Source of the DNA: Alphaproteobacteria bacterium
Lineage (GTDB): Bacteria > Pseudomonadota > Alphaproteobacteria > Caulobacterales > Hyphomonadaceae
NCBI GenBank assembly: GCA_018830285.1
Contig: JAHJSB010000055.1
Coordinates: forward strand, 186,001-250,000
Reading direction: 5' to 3'
DNA length: 64,000 bases
Shown one piece after another: positions 15,355 through 25,210 of the stretch. The notes under the pieces are model-generated. The model was given only the letters and a program-made list of their open reading frames with translations, searched no databases and was not told where the DNA came from. Each line of letters opens with the position of its first letter. The first letter of the stretch is position 1. The position numbers were made by a program, and so were the translations under genes.

Positions 15355-18042
15355 ATGCCGTCTCTCGACAGCTTCACATCCAAACGCACGCTTACCGCTG
15401 CTGGCAAGACGTACACTTATTATTCGCTCGCCGCAGCCTCTGAAAACGGACTTGGCGATGTGTCGCGCCTGCCGGCCTCGCTGAAGGTGCTGCTGGAGAA
15501 CATGCTGCGCTTTGAAGATGGCAAGACGGTCACCAAAGCCGACATTCTCGCGTTCAGGGCCTGGCTCGATAACAAGGGCGCCACCAGCCACGAGATCGCC
15601 TACCGCCCGGCGCGCGTGCTGATGCAGGATTTCACCGGTGTTCCGGCCGTGGTCGACCTCGCTGCTATGCGCGACGCCGCCGCCAAGCTCGGCGCGTCAC
15701 CGGAAGCGATCAACCCGCAGGTGCCCGTCGATCTCGTGATCGACCACTCGGTCATGGTCGACAGTTTCGCAGGCGCTGGCAGCTTCGAAAAGAATGTCGA
15801 GATGGAATACCAGCGCAACCAGGAGCGCTATGAATTCCTGCGCTGGGGCTCGACCGCCTTCAAGAATTTCCGTGTGGTGCCGCCAGGTACAGGCATCTGC
15901 CACCAGGTGAACCTCGAATATCTCGGCCAGACCGTCTGGACGAAAGAGGAAGATGGCGAGACCGTTGCGTATCCTGACACATGCGTCGGCACCGACAGCC
16001 ACACGACCATGATCAATGCCCTTGCTGTGCTCGGCTGGGGCGTCGGCGGCATCGAAGCCGAGGCCGCCATGCTGGGCCAGCCGGTTTCCATGCTCATTCC
16101 TGAAGTCATCGGCTTCAAGCTGACCGGTAAGATGGCTGAAGGCGCCACCGCGACAGATCTCGTGCTCACGGTTGTCCAGATGCTGCGCAAAAAAGGCGTC
16201 GTCGGGAAGTTTGTCGAATTCTTCGGCCCCGGCCTTGCCAACCTCACGCTCGAAGATGAGGCAACGATCTCGAACATGGCGCCGGAATATGGCGCGACGT
16301 GCGGCTTCTTCCCGGTTGATGACGATACGGTCAAATACCTCAAGAACACGGGCCGCGACGCTGACCGCGTGGCGCTGGTCGAAGCATACGCCAAGGCCCA
16401 GGGCTACTGGCGCCCTGAACAGGCCGAGCCTGTCTTCACCGACACGCTCGAACTTGATCTCGGCGCGGTCGTGCCATCGATCTCCGGTCCGAAACGCCCA
16501 CAGGACCGTGTACTGCTGTCTGAAGGCGACACGGCGTTCGCAGACGCAATGACCAAGGAATTCGGCAAGCTGGCAGACGCGGCTGAACCGATCACCGTTG
16601 AAGGCGAAGACTATACCGTGACTCATGGCGACGTGTTCATTGCGGCCATTACGTCTTGCACCAACACATCGAACCCCAGCGTCATGGTGGCGGCTGGCCT
16701 GGTGGCCCGCAACGCGGCGGCGCTTGGCCTGGCAAGCAAGCCATGGGTCAAGACCTCGCTCGCCCCCGGCAGCCAGGTCGTCACGGACTATCTCGACAAG
16801 GCCGGCCTGTCGGACGACCTCAATGCGCTCGGCTTCAATCTCGTGGGCTATGGCTGCACCACCTGTATCGGCAACTCGGGTCCGCTTGATGCGCCGCTCG
16901 CCAAGGCGATCGCAGACGGCGATCTCGTCTCCTGCTCGGTCCTGTCAGGCAACCGCAACTTCGAAGGCCGGATCGGTCCCGACATCAAGGCGAACTATCT
17001 CGCCTCACCGCCTCTGGTCGTCGCGTATGCGATTGCCGGGTCGCTGCGCATCAACCTGACAACCGATCCACTGGGCCAGGACAAGGATGGCAATGATGTC
17101 TATCTGAAGGATATCTGGCCGACATCACACGAAATTGCTGAAGTGATGGCCGTCGCCGTCACGCCGGAAATGTTCGCGGCGCGCTATTCCGACGTCTTCA
17201 AGGGCGACGAGCATTGGCAGGGCATCGAAGTGTCCGGCGGGCAGACCTATAGCTGGCCACCCGGATCGACCTATGTTCAGAACCCGCCCTACTTTGAGGG
17301 CATGGGGCTTGAGCCGGACGCACCGACGGATGTCGAGAATGCCCGCGTGCTGGCCCTGTTCGGCGATTCCATCACGACCGACCACATTTCCCCAGCCGGT
17401 TCGATCAAGGCTTCCAGCCCGGCGGGCGAATATCTTCAGGCCCACCAGGTCAGCGCCATGGACTTCAACTCCTACGGCTCGCGGCGCGGCAACCACCAGG
17501 TCATGATGCGGGGCACGTTCGCCAACATCCGTATCAAGAACCAGATGGTGCCGGGCGTCGAGGGTGGCGTAACCGTCCACTATCCCGATGGCGAGCAGAT
17601 GGCGATCTATGATGCCGCAATGCGTTATCAGAAGGAGAATGTGCCGCTGGTGATCTTCGCGGGCGATCTCTATGGCAATGGCTCGTCGCGCGACTGGGCC
17701 GCAAAGGGCACGATCCTGCTCGGTGTGCGAGCCGTGATCGCCGGCAGCTTTGAGCGGATCCACCGCTCCAACCTCATCGGCATGGGTGTTCTGCCACTTG
17801 AGTTCGCAGACGGCGAAAGCGCGGAAACCCTGGGTCTCACCGGCAAGGAACAGGTCTCGATCGAAGGCGTTGCCGACATCCAGCCTCGCCAGACCATGGA
17901 CGTGAAAATCACGCGCGAAGACGGCACGACCTTCATTGCAAAAACGACTCTTCGTATCGATACGGAAAACGAGCTCGATTATTATCGCAATGGGGGCATC
18001 CTTCACTACGTGCTGCGGAATCTTGCCCGCGAAGCCCTGTAG
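15355..18042 (+). CDS. acnA: Aconitate hydratase A
   Basis: AcnA isomerises citrate and isocitrate in the TCA cycle. At 895 residues it is of AcnA/IRP1 type. The three cluster ligands are Cys435 (SCTNTSNPSV) and Cys501 and Cys504 (GCTTCIGNSG), matching the numbering known for E. coli AcnA. The swivel domain carries GDSITTDHISPAG and YGNGSSRDWAAKG. It diverges from ccmA across 85 bp and is followed by a strong terminator-like hairpin. Confidence 0.98.
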   Translation: MPSLDSFTSKRTLTAAGKTYTYYSLAAASENGLGDVSRLPASLKVLLENMLRFEDGKTVTKADILAFRAWLDNKGATSHEIAYRPARVLMQDFTGVPAVVDLAAMRDAAAKLGASPEAINPQVPVDLVIDHSVMVDSFAGAGSFEKNVEMEYQRNQERYEFLRWGSTAFKNFRVVPPGTGICHQVNLEYLGQTVWTKEEDGETVAYPDTCVGTDSHTTMINALAVLGWGVGGIEAEAAMLGQPVSMLIPEVIGFKLTGKMAEGATATDLVLTVVQMLRKKGVVGKFVEFFGPGLANLTLEDEATISNMAPEYGATCGFFPVDDDTVKYLKNTGRDADRVALVEAYAKAQGYWRPEQAEPVFTDTLELDLGAVVPSISGPKRPQDRVLLSEGDTAFADAMTKEFGKLADAAEPITVEGEDYTVTHGDVFIAAITSCTNTSNPSVMVAAGLVARNAAALGLASKPWVKTSLAPGSQVVTDYLDKAGLSDDLNALGFNLVGYGCTTCIGNSGPLDAPLAKAIADGDLVSCSVLSGNRNFEGRIGPDIKANYLASPPLVVAYAIAGSLRINLTTDPLGQDKDGNDVYLKDIWPTSHEIAEVMAVAVTPEMFAARYSDVFKGDEHWQGIEVSGGQTYSWPPGSTYVQNPPYFEGMGLEPDAPTDVENARVLALFGDSITTDHISPAGSIKASSPAGEYLQAHQVSAMDFNSYGSRRGNHQVMMRGTFANIRIKNQMVPGVEGGVTVHYPDGEQMAIYDAAMRYQKENVPLVIFAGDLYGNGSSRDWAAKGTILLGVRAVIAGSFERIHRSNLIGMGVLPLEFADGESAETLGLTGKEQVSIEGVADIQPRQTMDVKITREDGTTFIAKTTLRIDTENELDYYRNGGILHYVLRNLAREAL

Positions 18043-18070
18043 GGAAAAGCCGGCACAACCCACGCTTGTC

Positions 18071-18104
18071 AAAGCCCTTCGCGTTTCGGCGCGGAGGGCT
18101 TTTT
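18071..18104 (+). terminator. Rho-independent terminator after acnA
   Basis: AAAGCCCTTCGCG and CGCGGAGGGCTTT form a stem with one mismatch around the loop TTTCGG, followed by a T run. It begins 28 bases after the acnA stop. Confidence 0.85.
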
Positions 18105-18126
18105 AGCAGTCCTCACACCCCTGTGA

Positions 18127-18156
18127 TTGTCACGCGATTTGGCATGGGCCTATAAT
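18127..18156 (+). promoter_or_regulatory. Possible sigma-70 promoter for the DUF1223 gene
   Basis: TTGTCA (18127-18132) and TATAAT (18151-18156) are separated by 18 bases. If used, transcription would start about 18163, only a few bases before the ATG at 18166. That would make a near-leaderless message and leave the GAGG at 18157-18160 outside the transcript. Promoter and ribosome site are therefore mutually exclusive readings. Confidence 0.35.
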
Positions 18157-18165
18157 GAGGCTGTA

Positions 18166-18840
18166 ATGAAACATGTATATCTGCCTTCCCTGATACTTTT
18201 TGCCATGGCCGCCTTCCCGGCGGCCGCGCAAAAGCCCGTGCCGGTCGAAGCACCGGCGCCTGTCCTCGTCGAGCTGTTCGCGTCGCACAATTGCCGGGCC
18301 TGTCCGAAGGCGCATCGCACAATGACGGAAGTCGACGCGAAGCGCGATGACGTGCTGATCCTCACCTGGTCGGTCGACTATTGGGATTATCTTGGCGAAA
18401 AAGACCCGATGGCCATGGCCGAATCCAAGGATCGCCAGCGCGCCTATGTCGACAAGTTCCGTCTGCGCGGGCCCTACACACCGCAGACTGTCTATAACGG
18501 CGTCGAGCAATGTCCCGGCAGCAAGCCGGCACAGGTCGAGTCGGCGCTCAAGCGTGTCAGTGCGGCCGATCCTTCGCCGGCGCATCTCGCACGCAAGGGC
18601 AAGAAAATCGAACTGACGGGGTCGGTCACCGACCTCACTGATATTTTTGTGATTGAATACCTTGATGGTGATGCAAACCCGACCAACATGGTTCATCCGG
18701 TCACGAACGTGACCTCAATCGGGCCATGGATCGGCGGGCGTGTCGAAATCGATCCGTCTGTCTGCAAGTCGACCTGCGCGCTTGTTGTCCAGGAAGCGGG
18801 CTTCGGTCGCGTCCTCGCTGCGATGGATATCAGCCGCTAG
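18166..18840 (+). CDS. DUF1223 family thioredoxin-fold secreted protein
   Basis: The 224-residue protein has a Sec signal peptide (MKHVYLPSLILFAMAAFPAA, cleavage probably near AAAQ). The thioredoxin-like domain starts VLVELFASHNCRACPKAH, with a CxxC pair at Cys43 and Cys46, the DUF1223 pattern. DYWDYLGEKDP and TPQTVYNG, also typical of the family, follow. A periplasmic thiol-redox function is plausible but no DUF1223 substrate is known to me. The ATG at 18166 has GAGG five bases upstream; an earlier in-frame start would place the signal peptide internally. It converges with the DUF4340 gene. Confidence 0.8.
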   Translation: MKHVYLPSLILFAMAAFPAAAQKPVPVEAPAPVLVELFASHNCRACPKAHRTMTEVDAKRDDVLILTWSVDYWDYLGEKDPMAMAESKDRQRAYVDKFRLRGPYTPQTVYNGVEQCPGSKPAQVESALKRVSAADPSPAHLARKGKKIELTGSVTDLTDIFVIEYLDGDANPTNMVHPVTNVTSIGPWIGGRVEIDPSVCKSTCALVVQEAGFGRVLAAMDISR

Positions 18841-18843
18841 GCC

Positions 18844-19893
18844 TCAGGGCTGGGTCGGCGCGTCCGTTTCATCCGGCAAAGGCGGGCGCACGATCGATGC
18901 GATGGATGGCGTAAAGTCATTCCAGTCGAATTCGGTGACTTCGAACGCCCATCCGCCCGCCTTCTGGTTGATCGTGCTGCCACGTTGGGCGCCTTCACCC
19001 GCTTCGATCGCCCGCAGCGTGACGAAATAGCCGTCCGGTTCGCGATAGGCCCTCAGCTCCACTTCCAGCCCGTCATGCGTTTCCGTGATATGGCGCGCCG
19101 CCAGCCGCGTCGTCAGTTTGGCAGCGGGCTTTACACCAATCGGCTGCAACCGTGTCAGGGCCAATGCTGGCGTTGAGGCTGCGATACGGCTGACGAGGCG
19201 GTAGTCCTGATACGGCGGGGCCGGGCGAAAACTCCGTTCGCTGCTGCCCACCGAGCGCTGGAGGTAGAGGCTGTTGCCGCTGGCGTCATACAGGCGAACA
19301 GCCGACACGGCATCCTCGTGGATGTCGATGATGTCGAGATCGAGCCAGGCGTCGTGATTGTAGAGCGGCGGAAGGTCGCCATTGACGCGGAAAGCCTGCG
19401 CCTCGCCGGGCAGTCTTGCATAGACGTTCGCGCCCTTGCGGCCGGTCAGCAGCGCGGCCGTCACTGTGCCGGCCTCATTCATAATCTCAACCAGGGCGCC
19501 TGTACCGCCGTCGCGCGGGTCGCCGAGACCGATACGGTTCATCTTGCCGGGGTCGCGCGTGCGCCCCTCGCCCCAGGTCAGCGTCTCAAGCCCGCCAGCG
19601 AGATCGGCCAGCCTGTCGGCGCGAATGGGGTAGCCGTCGGTTCCGCCAAGTGTCCAGCCATCCGGGCCATTGACGAGGCTGTAGGCTTCATCCGCCAGGG
19701 TAACCCGGATCTCGCTTGCTTCGGCGCGTATGGTTGAAAAATTCGGCAGGACCGGATCTCCCATTCGCTCTGAACTTTGTGGGGAATCCTGCCCGCCGAG
19801 GCTGACAAGGACAGCCAGCACGGTCAGCGCCCCCGCCACAGCGCCAAGCACTTGCAGGCGCCGGACGCGCCTTTGGGCCGGAACGTCGGTCAT
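18844..19893 (-). CDS. DUF4340 family membrane-anchored protein (Gld-like operon)
   Basis: A 349-residue protein with one N-terminal transmembrane anchor (about residues 15-33, VLGAVAGALTVLAVLVSLGG). The extracytoplasmic part contains DEAYSLVNGPDGWTLGGTDGYPIRADRLADLAGGLETL, typical of DUF4340. DUF4340 genes follow Gld-like ABC transporter genes in many bacteria. Its ATG overlaps the upstream GldG-like stop by four bases, so it is the last gene of a four-gene operon. The function is unknown; an accessory of the transporter facing the periplasm is the natural inference. Confidence 0.78.
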   Translation of the reverse strand: MTDVPAQRRVRRLQVLGAVAGALTVLAVLVSLGGQDSPQSSERMGDPVLPNFSTIRAEASEIRVTLADEAYSLVNGPDGWTLGGTDGYPIRADRLADLAGGLETLTWGEGRTRDPGKMNRIGLGDPRDGGTGALVEIMNEAGTVTAALLTGRKGANVYARLPGEAQAFRVNGDLPPLYNHDAWLDLDIIDIHEDAVSAVRLYDASGNSLYLQRSVGSSERSFRPAPPYQDYRLVSRIAASTPALALTRLQPIGVKPAAKLTTRLAARHITETHDGLEVELRAYREPDGYFVTLRAIEAGEGAQRGSTINQKAGGWAFEVTEFDWNDFTPSIASIVRPPLPDETDAPTQP

Positions 19894-21788
19894 GTGCCGC
19901 GCCCTTCCCGGAATGTCTGACGGCGCCATACCAGCAGGCCGATAAGCCCGATCAGGAGGGGCCCGCCCCAGATGTTGATCAGTTTGAGCGTGCCTTCCAG
20001 CCGGTCGATATCGCGCCGATAGTCGCGCTCGATACTGCGCAACCGCTCGCGCAATTCAACGATGTCCGCGCGCAGTTTCGCAAGTTCGGCCCGCTCGTCT
20101 TGAGACAGGTCTGCTTCGAGGTCGCCCGAGAAAAAGCCGTCGGTTGCACTGATATCCTGCAATTCCTCCAGCCGTGACTGCGCCGTCGCGAGCCGGTTCT
20201 CGAGTTCGGCCTGTTGCCGGAAATACTTGGCCTCTGCGCTTTCGCGCATCCGGTCGATCCGCGTCATCGGCCTGAGGCTCGGCGCGCGCGACCTGAGGCG
20301 AGACAATTCCCCGCCGCCCGACAAGGCATCGATCGCATTGAGAACAAGCGCGCCATTGTCGGCCACGACGACATCGCGTCCTGGAATGATGTAGAAATCG
20401 TCTGCCAGTGCATCGACGTCTGCGATCAGAACGATCTCCGCGTCTGTCTCGCTCCGGGAAATGTGCGGCGGGGCGTTCGCGGCCTCGGCGCGCGCCAGCT
20501 CGGCCAGTCCCGGATCCGAAGGCTCGTCCAAAGCAGGGGCGCCCGCAGGGAAAGCCGTCGTGAGCGTTCCCGACAGGCGCGCGGCCAGGACGAGCGGTTG
20601 GGGCGACGTCTTGTAGGACTTTAATACATTGCCGGGCGTCATGTCCTGCACGGCAGCCGCGGCGTTGATATAGGATGGGCTTGGGCCGGTCGAGACGAGC
20701 GGCGAGAAATCTTCACCGTCGGGCAGGTCGTCAGCGAGCAGGGCGCCGGGGGCGCCGAAATTCACATTCCGCGTCAGGTCCGCCGTCACCAGGTCGTTCG
20801 CGTTCATGTCCGACGCGGGCGCGCCGATAAACAGTGGGTGTGCGAGCTCTTCCATGCGGCCGTTGCCGGTATCAACCGGCACAGGCAATGCGTTCGCGGC
20901 GTCCGCCACGGCGTCTTCGGACAGGGTGACGCCCCAGGCTTTGCCGAGCACGCCAAGATCGGACCTGGGATGGCCGCGCGACGTGCCCAGCATGCCGTCC
21001 CCCATGGCGGTTTTCGCCGCCGGGTCGACCATGATGACAGCGCGGCCATGGCGCAGGATGTATTGGTCGATCAGCCATTCCTGCCGCGCTGACAGTTCCG
21101 GCGGGTGAGCGACGAACAGCACGTCCAGGTCTCCCGGCAGCGACTGGAACTCCTGCGATATCGGAACAACGTCGAACGACTTTGTAATATCGGCCAGCAA
21201 TGCATAGCCGCCTTCACCGCCCGGCGCAGTCATGCCCGGCAGGGAAGACAATATCCCGACTCGTGGCGGGTCCGGGTCGTCAAGGCGCGCAACCATCCGG
21301 GTCAGGTCGTATTCCAGCGTGACCTCCCGCTCGGGTGCAAGGAAGGGGATTACCCGCTGGTCGTCGACTGCATTGCGTCCGATGATCCCAAAATAGAGCG
21401 GGTCGGTGCCGTTCGTGCCGACCGCCGTGATGCCGGCTGCCAGGGCCTCGTCTTCGGCCTCCGAGAAGGGCGACGGATCGATCTCGTGAACAATGACCTG
21501 TCCGCCAGACTGGCTGCGATATGATTCAAGCAATTCGCGGACGCGCGCCGCGTATGCCCGCACCGCCGGATATTCCTGGCCGACGCTGCGCGTGTAGACA
21601 AATGTAATCTCAACGGGCTCGGCCACGCTTGCCAGCGTGTCCTTCGTACCTTTGGACAGCGTGTAGAGATTGTTCTCGGTGAAATCGATGCGCGCGCCTG
21701 ACAGGACGTGCTGGATGACGAGGTTTCCTGACACGAAGATCGTGGCAGCCAGCGCCGTTGCGGCAGGTAGGAAATGTTTCGCCTTCAT
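19890..21788 (-). CDS. GldG-like ABC transporter auxiliary component
   Basis: The 632-residue protein has an N-terminal transmembrane helix (about 7-28), a large periplasmic region beginning RIDFTENNLYTLSKGTKDTL, a coiled-coil stretch (about 515-600) and a C-terminal helix ending in WRRQTFREG. The opening motif, DUF4350/ABC_transp_aux-like core and two-anchor topology match the GldG family, annotated as auxiliary to a gliding-motility type ABC transporter. Three bases separate it from the permease gene. Gliding is not expected here, so the physiological role is open. Confidence 0.82.
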   Translation of the reverse strand: MKAKHFLPAATALAATIFVSGNLVIQHVLSGARIDFTENNLYTLSKGTKDTLASVAEPVEITFVYTRSVGQEYPAVRAYAARVRELLESYRSQSGGQVIVHEIDPSPFSEAEDEALAAGITAVGTNGTDPLYFGIIGRNAVDDQRVIPFLAPEREVTLEYDLTRMVARLDDPDPPRVGILSSLPGMTAPGGEGGYALLADITKSFDVVPISQEFQSLPGDLDVLFVAHPPELSARQEWLIDQYILRHGRAVIMVDPAAKTAMGDGMLGTSRGHPRSDLGVLGKAWGVTLSEDAVADAANALPVPVDTGNGRMEELAHPLFIGAPASDMNANDLVTADLTRNVNFGAPGALLADDLPDGEDFSPLVSTGPSPSYINAAAAVQDMTPGNVLKSYKTSPQPLVLAARLSGTLTTAFPAGAPALDEPSDPGLAELARAEAANAPPHISRSETDAEIVLIADVDALADDFYIIPGRDVVVADNGALVLNAIDALSGGGELSRLRSRAPSLRPMTRIDRMRESAEAKYFRQQAELENRLATAQSRLEELQDISATDGFFSGDLEADLSQDERAELAKLRADIVELRERLRSIERDYRRDIDRLEGTLKLINIWGGPLLIGLIGLLVWRRQTFREGRGT

Positions 21789-21791
21789 CGT

Positions 21792-22550
21792 CTATCCGAG
21801 CCTCTGTCGCGCGGCCCAGAGCCCGTTCAACACCGTCCAGAAGGCCGTGAAGCCCAGGAAGAATACAACGGCACGCAATTCCAGCACGCCGCGCTGGGCC
21901 CCTTCGAACTGGGTCAGGAAGGAAAACGATGCGACCAGTTCCGCCGTACCTGTGCCGAACACGGACTGCACACCGGAGAGGACAAGCGGCCAACCTGCCG
22001 CCGTGAAAACAAAGGCAATAACAACGCTGATGACAAAGGCGGTCACCTGGCTGCCGGTCAGCGCGGAAATTGCGGCGCCGATGGAAAGATACGCCCCGGC
22101 CATCAGGAAGCTGACCATATAGGTCAGTGCGATGGCGGCATTGTCGGAACTGCCGAGCAGGTTGACCGTCACCCACATCGGCGCCGTCAGGGCGAGACCG
22201 ACGCCGGCGACCGTCCACGCGGCAAACAGTTTGCCGAGCACCAGCGCCGGCATGCCGAGCGGCAGCGACAGGAGCAGTTCATCCGTTCCGGCGGTGCGCT
22301 CGTCGGCCCAGAGCCGCATGGCCAGCGCGGGCAGGAAAATCATGTACAGCCAGGGATGCCAGACGAAGAAGGGGGCAAGGTCGGCTGACCCGGTGTCGAA
22401 AAAGCGCGACGCCTCCCAGGTAAACAGGCCTAGCGCCAGGAGGAACACGGCCAGGAAGACATAGGCCATCGGCGTGGCAAAATACGCGCCCAGTTCGCGC
22501 CGATAGGTGGCGGTGAAGCCGCCGAACTGCTCCTTCAGCCAGGACATCAT
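21792..22550 (-). CDS. ABC-2 type permease, GldF-like
   Basis: A 252-residue protein with six hydrophobic helices. It starts with a cytoplasmic TYRRELGAYFATPMAYVFLA, the usual N terminus of ABC-2/GldF permeases, and contains the cytoplasmic loop RLWADERTAGTDELLLSLPL typical of this family. The start overlaps the ATPase stop by four bases. It should form the membrane part of the transporter with the adjacent ATPase and GldG-like subunit. Confidence 0.86.
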   Translation of the reverse strand: MMSWLKEQFGGFTATYRRELGAYFATPMAYVFLAVFLLALGLFTWEASRFFDTGSADLAPFFVWHPWLYMIFLPALAMRLWADERTAGTDELLLSLPLGMPALVLGKLFAAWTVAGVGLALTAPMWVTVNLLGSSDNAAIALTYMVSFLMAGAYLSIGAAISALTGSQVTAFVISVVIAFVFTAAGWPLVLSGVQSVFGTGTAELVASFSFLTQFEGAQRGVLELRAVVFFLGFTAFWTVLNGLWAARQRLG

Positions 22551-23278
22551 GCCGTTTCTGCCTCGGCCTGGTCTGTCAGGCGCATGAAGGCGCCTTCCAG
22601 CGTGCCGTCCTCGGATCGCTTGACGAGGGTGTCCGGTGTGTCGTCAGCCACGACAATGCCCCGGTCGATGACGATGGCGCGTGTGCACATGGCCGGCACT
22701 TCGGTCAGGGTATGGGTCGAGATCAGGATCGCCTTGTTCGGCGCCATGCGCGCGATCAGCGCCCGTACCGCGCGTTTCTGGTTCGGGTCGAGGCCGTCTG
22801 TCGGCTCGTCGAGCAGCAGGACAGGCGGGTCATGCAGGATGGCCCCGGCCAGGCCCACGCGGCGGCGATAGCCTTTCGAAAGGGAGCCGATGCGCTGGTC
22901 GCAGACGGTCGAGATTCGCGCATCGGCAATCGCCCGCTCGACTCCGTCCTTGCGCGCTGCGCCTTTCATGCCGCGCGCCGAGGCCATGAAGACCAGGAAT
23001 TCCGGCGGTGTCATGTCTTCGTAAAGCGGGGCGCCTTCCGGCAGGTAGCCAAGCGCACGCTGGGCCTCCCGCCTGTCTGTCAGGATGGATTTTCCGTCGA
23101 TCAGGGCGTCGCCGCCATCCGGTTCCAGCACACCGGCGATCATGCGCATCGTGGTCGACTTGCCGGCCCCGTTCGGTCCAAGGAATCCGAGCACGGTTCC
23201 CTTCTCGAGCCGGAAGGAAACCCCGCGCACCGCGTGCTTGGCGCCAAATGATTTTTCCAGCCTCTGAATGTCGAGCAT
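22547..23278 (-). CDS. ABC transporter ATP-binding protein, GldA-like
   Basis: With ATG at 23278 the protein has 243 residues. The Walker A is GPNGAGKS (about residues 34-41), the signature is LSKGYRRRVGLA instead of LSGGQ, the Walker B is VLLLDEPTDGLDP, and the switch region is ISTHTLTE. LSKGxRRRVGLA is characteristic of GldA/Nos-type ABC-2 ATPases. It is first of the operon ATPase-permease-GldG-DUF4340, all joined by overlaps or a three-base gap. Confidence 0.9.
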   Translation of the reverse strand: MLDIQRLEKSFGAKHAVRGVSFRLEKGTVLGFLGPNGAGKSTTMRMIAGVLEPDGGDALIDGKSILTDRREAQRALGYLPEGAPLYEDMTPPEFLVFMASARGMKGAARKDGVERAIADARISTVCDQRIGSLSKGYRRRVGLAGAILHDPPVLLLDEPTDGLDPNQKRAVRALIARMAPNKAILISTHTLTEVPAMCTRAIVIDRGIVVADDTPDTLVKRSEDGTLEGAFMRLTDQAEAETA

Positions 23279-23370
23279 ATATCCGGTTCGCACGCCTTTC
23301 TGGAAGCCTGCTCTGATACCGCCCTTCTGACCCGCTGGCCAGAGTCTGAACTGAGGTCGCGCGTTACAGC

Positions 23371-24126
23371 TTATTCAGAAAACCGCATTACGTCGTCGAT
23401 CATGGCCCGGGCCGCTGCCTCGACAATCTTCTCGCCATCGGCTGCATTCGACTGGGTCGGGTCAGAGCCGATCCGGCCATCAGGAAAATCGCGCCGGTAT
23501 TGCACGGCGTCGCCAATCTTGCCGTTTGGCGCGATTTTCGGGCTCATTTCCACTTCGGGCCGCGCGCGATCAGGATAGGCAAAATAGGTCACGGACACTT
23601 CCGAAGCCGTCGCATGGCTGCCATGACCGACTGGATAAAGCTTGTTGCAGAGGCCCATCACGTCCTTGAAGTCCCACCAGTCGCGGCGCTTCAGGGTCAG
23701 GCCGGGCCGGTTGTCTTGACCGCGCGGGTCGAAGCTGCGACGCGCATGGATTTCGCTGAACGCGGCCTCGATGGTCGAAATGTTCCCGCCATGACCATTG
23801 TACCAGTAGAGCCGCTCGAACCCGTGCCGCATCAAGCTTTCGGTCCAGTCGGCCATGGTGGCAATCATCGTCGATGGCCGCAGCGTGATCGTGCCAGGAA
23901 AACCGAGATGGTGCTGTGCGCAGCCGACATTGAAGGTCGGCCCGACCAGCATGTCATCCGGCGCAAGGCTTTCGGCATGTCGCGCGATGATTTCCGGGCA
24001 GAGCGCGTCGGTCCCGATGAAGCCGTTCGGCCCGTGCTGTTCCATCGAACCGATCGGAATGACGATCGTGCGCGATTTTGTGAGCCATTGCTCGATGTCC
24101 TGCCAGGTCGATACGGGAAGCAGCAT
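23371..24126 (-). CDS. Creatininase family amidohydrolase
   Basis: The 251-residue protein contains PIGSMEQHGPNGFIGTDA, the metal-binding E-x-H-G...TD motif of creatininases. It also has GCAQHHLGFPGTITL, YWYNGHGGNIS with the third ligand group, and a late HGSHATASEVS. This family includes creatininase, mycofactocin protease and a formylamino-pyrimidine deformylase (ArfB); which applies is not clear. The ATG at 24126 lies four bases after the purK stop, so it is co-transcribed with purE-purK. That suggests a nucleotide-related amide substrate, but this is inference. Confidence 0.82.
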   Translation of the reverse strand: MLLPVSTWQDIEQWLTKSRTIVIPIGSMEQHGPNGFIGTDALCPEIIARHAESLAPDDMLVGPTFNVGCAQHHLGFPGTITLRPSTMIATMADWTESLMRHGFERLYWYNGHGGNISTIEAAFSEIHARRSFDPRGQDNRPGLTLKRRDWWDFKDVMGLCNKLYPVGHGSHATASEVSVTYFAYPDRARPEVEMSPKIAPNGKIGDAVQYRRDFPDGRIGSDPTQSNAADGEKIVEAAARAMIDDVMRFSE

Positions 24127-24130
24127 GGAT

Positions 24131-25210
24131 TCAGTCCTTTCGGGGGCCGAGGCGGCGGGTGATGTGACCCATCTTGCGACCGGCGCGCGCTTCGCGCTTG
24201 CCATAGAGGGTCAGCGTCTCGTTCGGGGCGAGGCTTGCCGGGTCGACAAGGCCTGCCTTGCCGATCAGGTTTATCATCTCGGCATCGAAAAGCCGATGCG
24301 TGTCGCCCAGCTTCCACCCGGCGATCGCCCTGATATGCTGCTCGAACTGGCCGGTCTGGCAGGCTTCCGGTGTCCAGTGACCGGAATTATGGACTCGCGG
24401 AGCGAACTCATTGGCGATCAGGCGGCCATCCTCCATGACAAAGAATTCAAGCGCCAGCACGCCGACATGGCCCAGCGCATCGACCAGCATTACAGCCTGC
24501 CTGCGCGCTTCCACCTCAAGTGCCTGGTCAAGGCCTGATGGTGCGGTCGAGCGCGCCAGTATGCCGTCTTCGTGGACATTCCTTGGCGGCGCCCAGCTGG
24601 CCGTCTCGCCCGTGCCGGACCGGGCAACGATGACCGAAATCTCGCACTGAAAGGCGATGGCCGCTTCCAGCACGCATGGTGCCCGCCCGACGGTTTCCCA
24701 CCCTGCGGCCACATCGCTTTCACCCCTCAACCAGGCCTGGCCCTTGCCATCATACCCGTCACGCCGCGTCTTCAGCACGCCCTCGCCGCCGAGCGCCGCC
24801 AGCGCGGGCGCAATATCGGCTATGGCATCGATGATACGAAAATCTGCGGTCGCTATACCGATGCTCTGCAGGAAGGCTTTTTCGTCGGCGCGATCCTGCG
24901 AGAGCGCCAGCGATTTCGCTCCCGGGTAAAGGGGCGTGCCGGTAGCGGCAATCGCCTCGACCGCACTGACCGGAATGTTCTCGAACTCCAGTGTGACGAC
25001 ATCGCAGGCCCGGGCAAAGCCGGTCAGCGCTTCGCTGTCGCTATAGTCGGCTTGCCAATGCTTCATTGCGACACGCGCCGCAGGCGCGCCCGATTCCGGG
25101 CAGAAGACATGCACGTCAAAGCCTAGCTGGCTGGCCGCATTGGCCAGCATCCGGCCCAATTGTCCGCCGCCAAGGATTCCGATGGCCGCGCCGGGAGGCA
25201 AGGCTGTCAT
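24131..25210 (-). CDS. purK: N5-carboxyaminoimidazole ribonucleotide synthase
   Basis: PurK makes N5-CAIR from AIR, bicarbonate and ATP in purine synthesis. The 359-residue ATP-grasp protein begins with [20 protein letters not shown] and carries [13 protein letters not shown] (ATP loop) and [14 protein letters not shown], all hallmarks of PurK. The start overlaps the purE stop by four bases. Confidence 0.96.
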   Translation of the reverse strand: MTALPPGAAIGILGGGQLGRMLANAASQLGFDVHVFCPESGAPAARVAMKHWQADYSDSEALTGFARACDVVTLEFENIPVSAVEAIAATGTPLYPGAKSLALSQDRADEKAFLQSIGIATADFRIIDAIADIAPALAALGGEGVLKTRRDGYDGKGQAWLRGESDVAAGWETVGRAPCVLEAAIAFQCEISVIVARSGTGETASWAPPRNVHEDGILARSTAPSGLDQALEVEARRQAVMLVDALGHVGVLALEFFVMEDGRLIANEFAPRVHNSGHWTPEACQTGQFEQHIRAIAGWKLGDTHRLFDAEMINLIGKAGLVDPASLAPNETLTLYGKREARAGRKMGHITRRLGPRKD

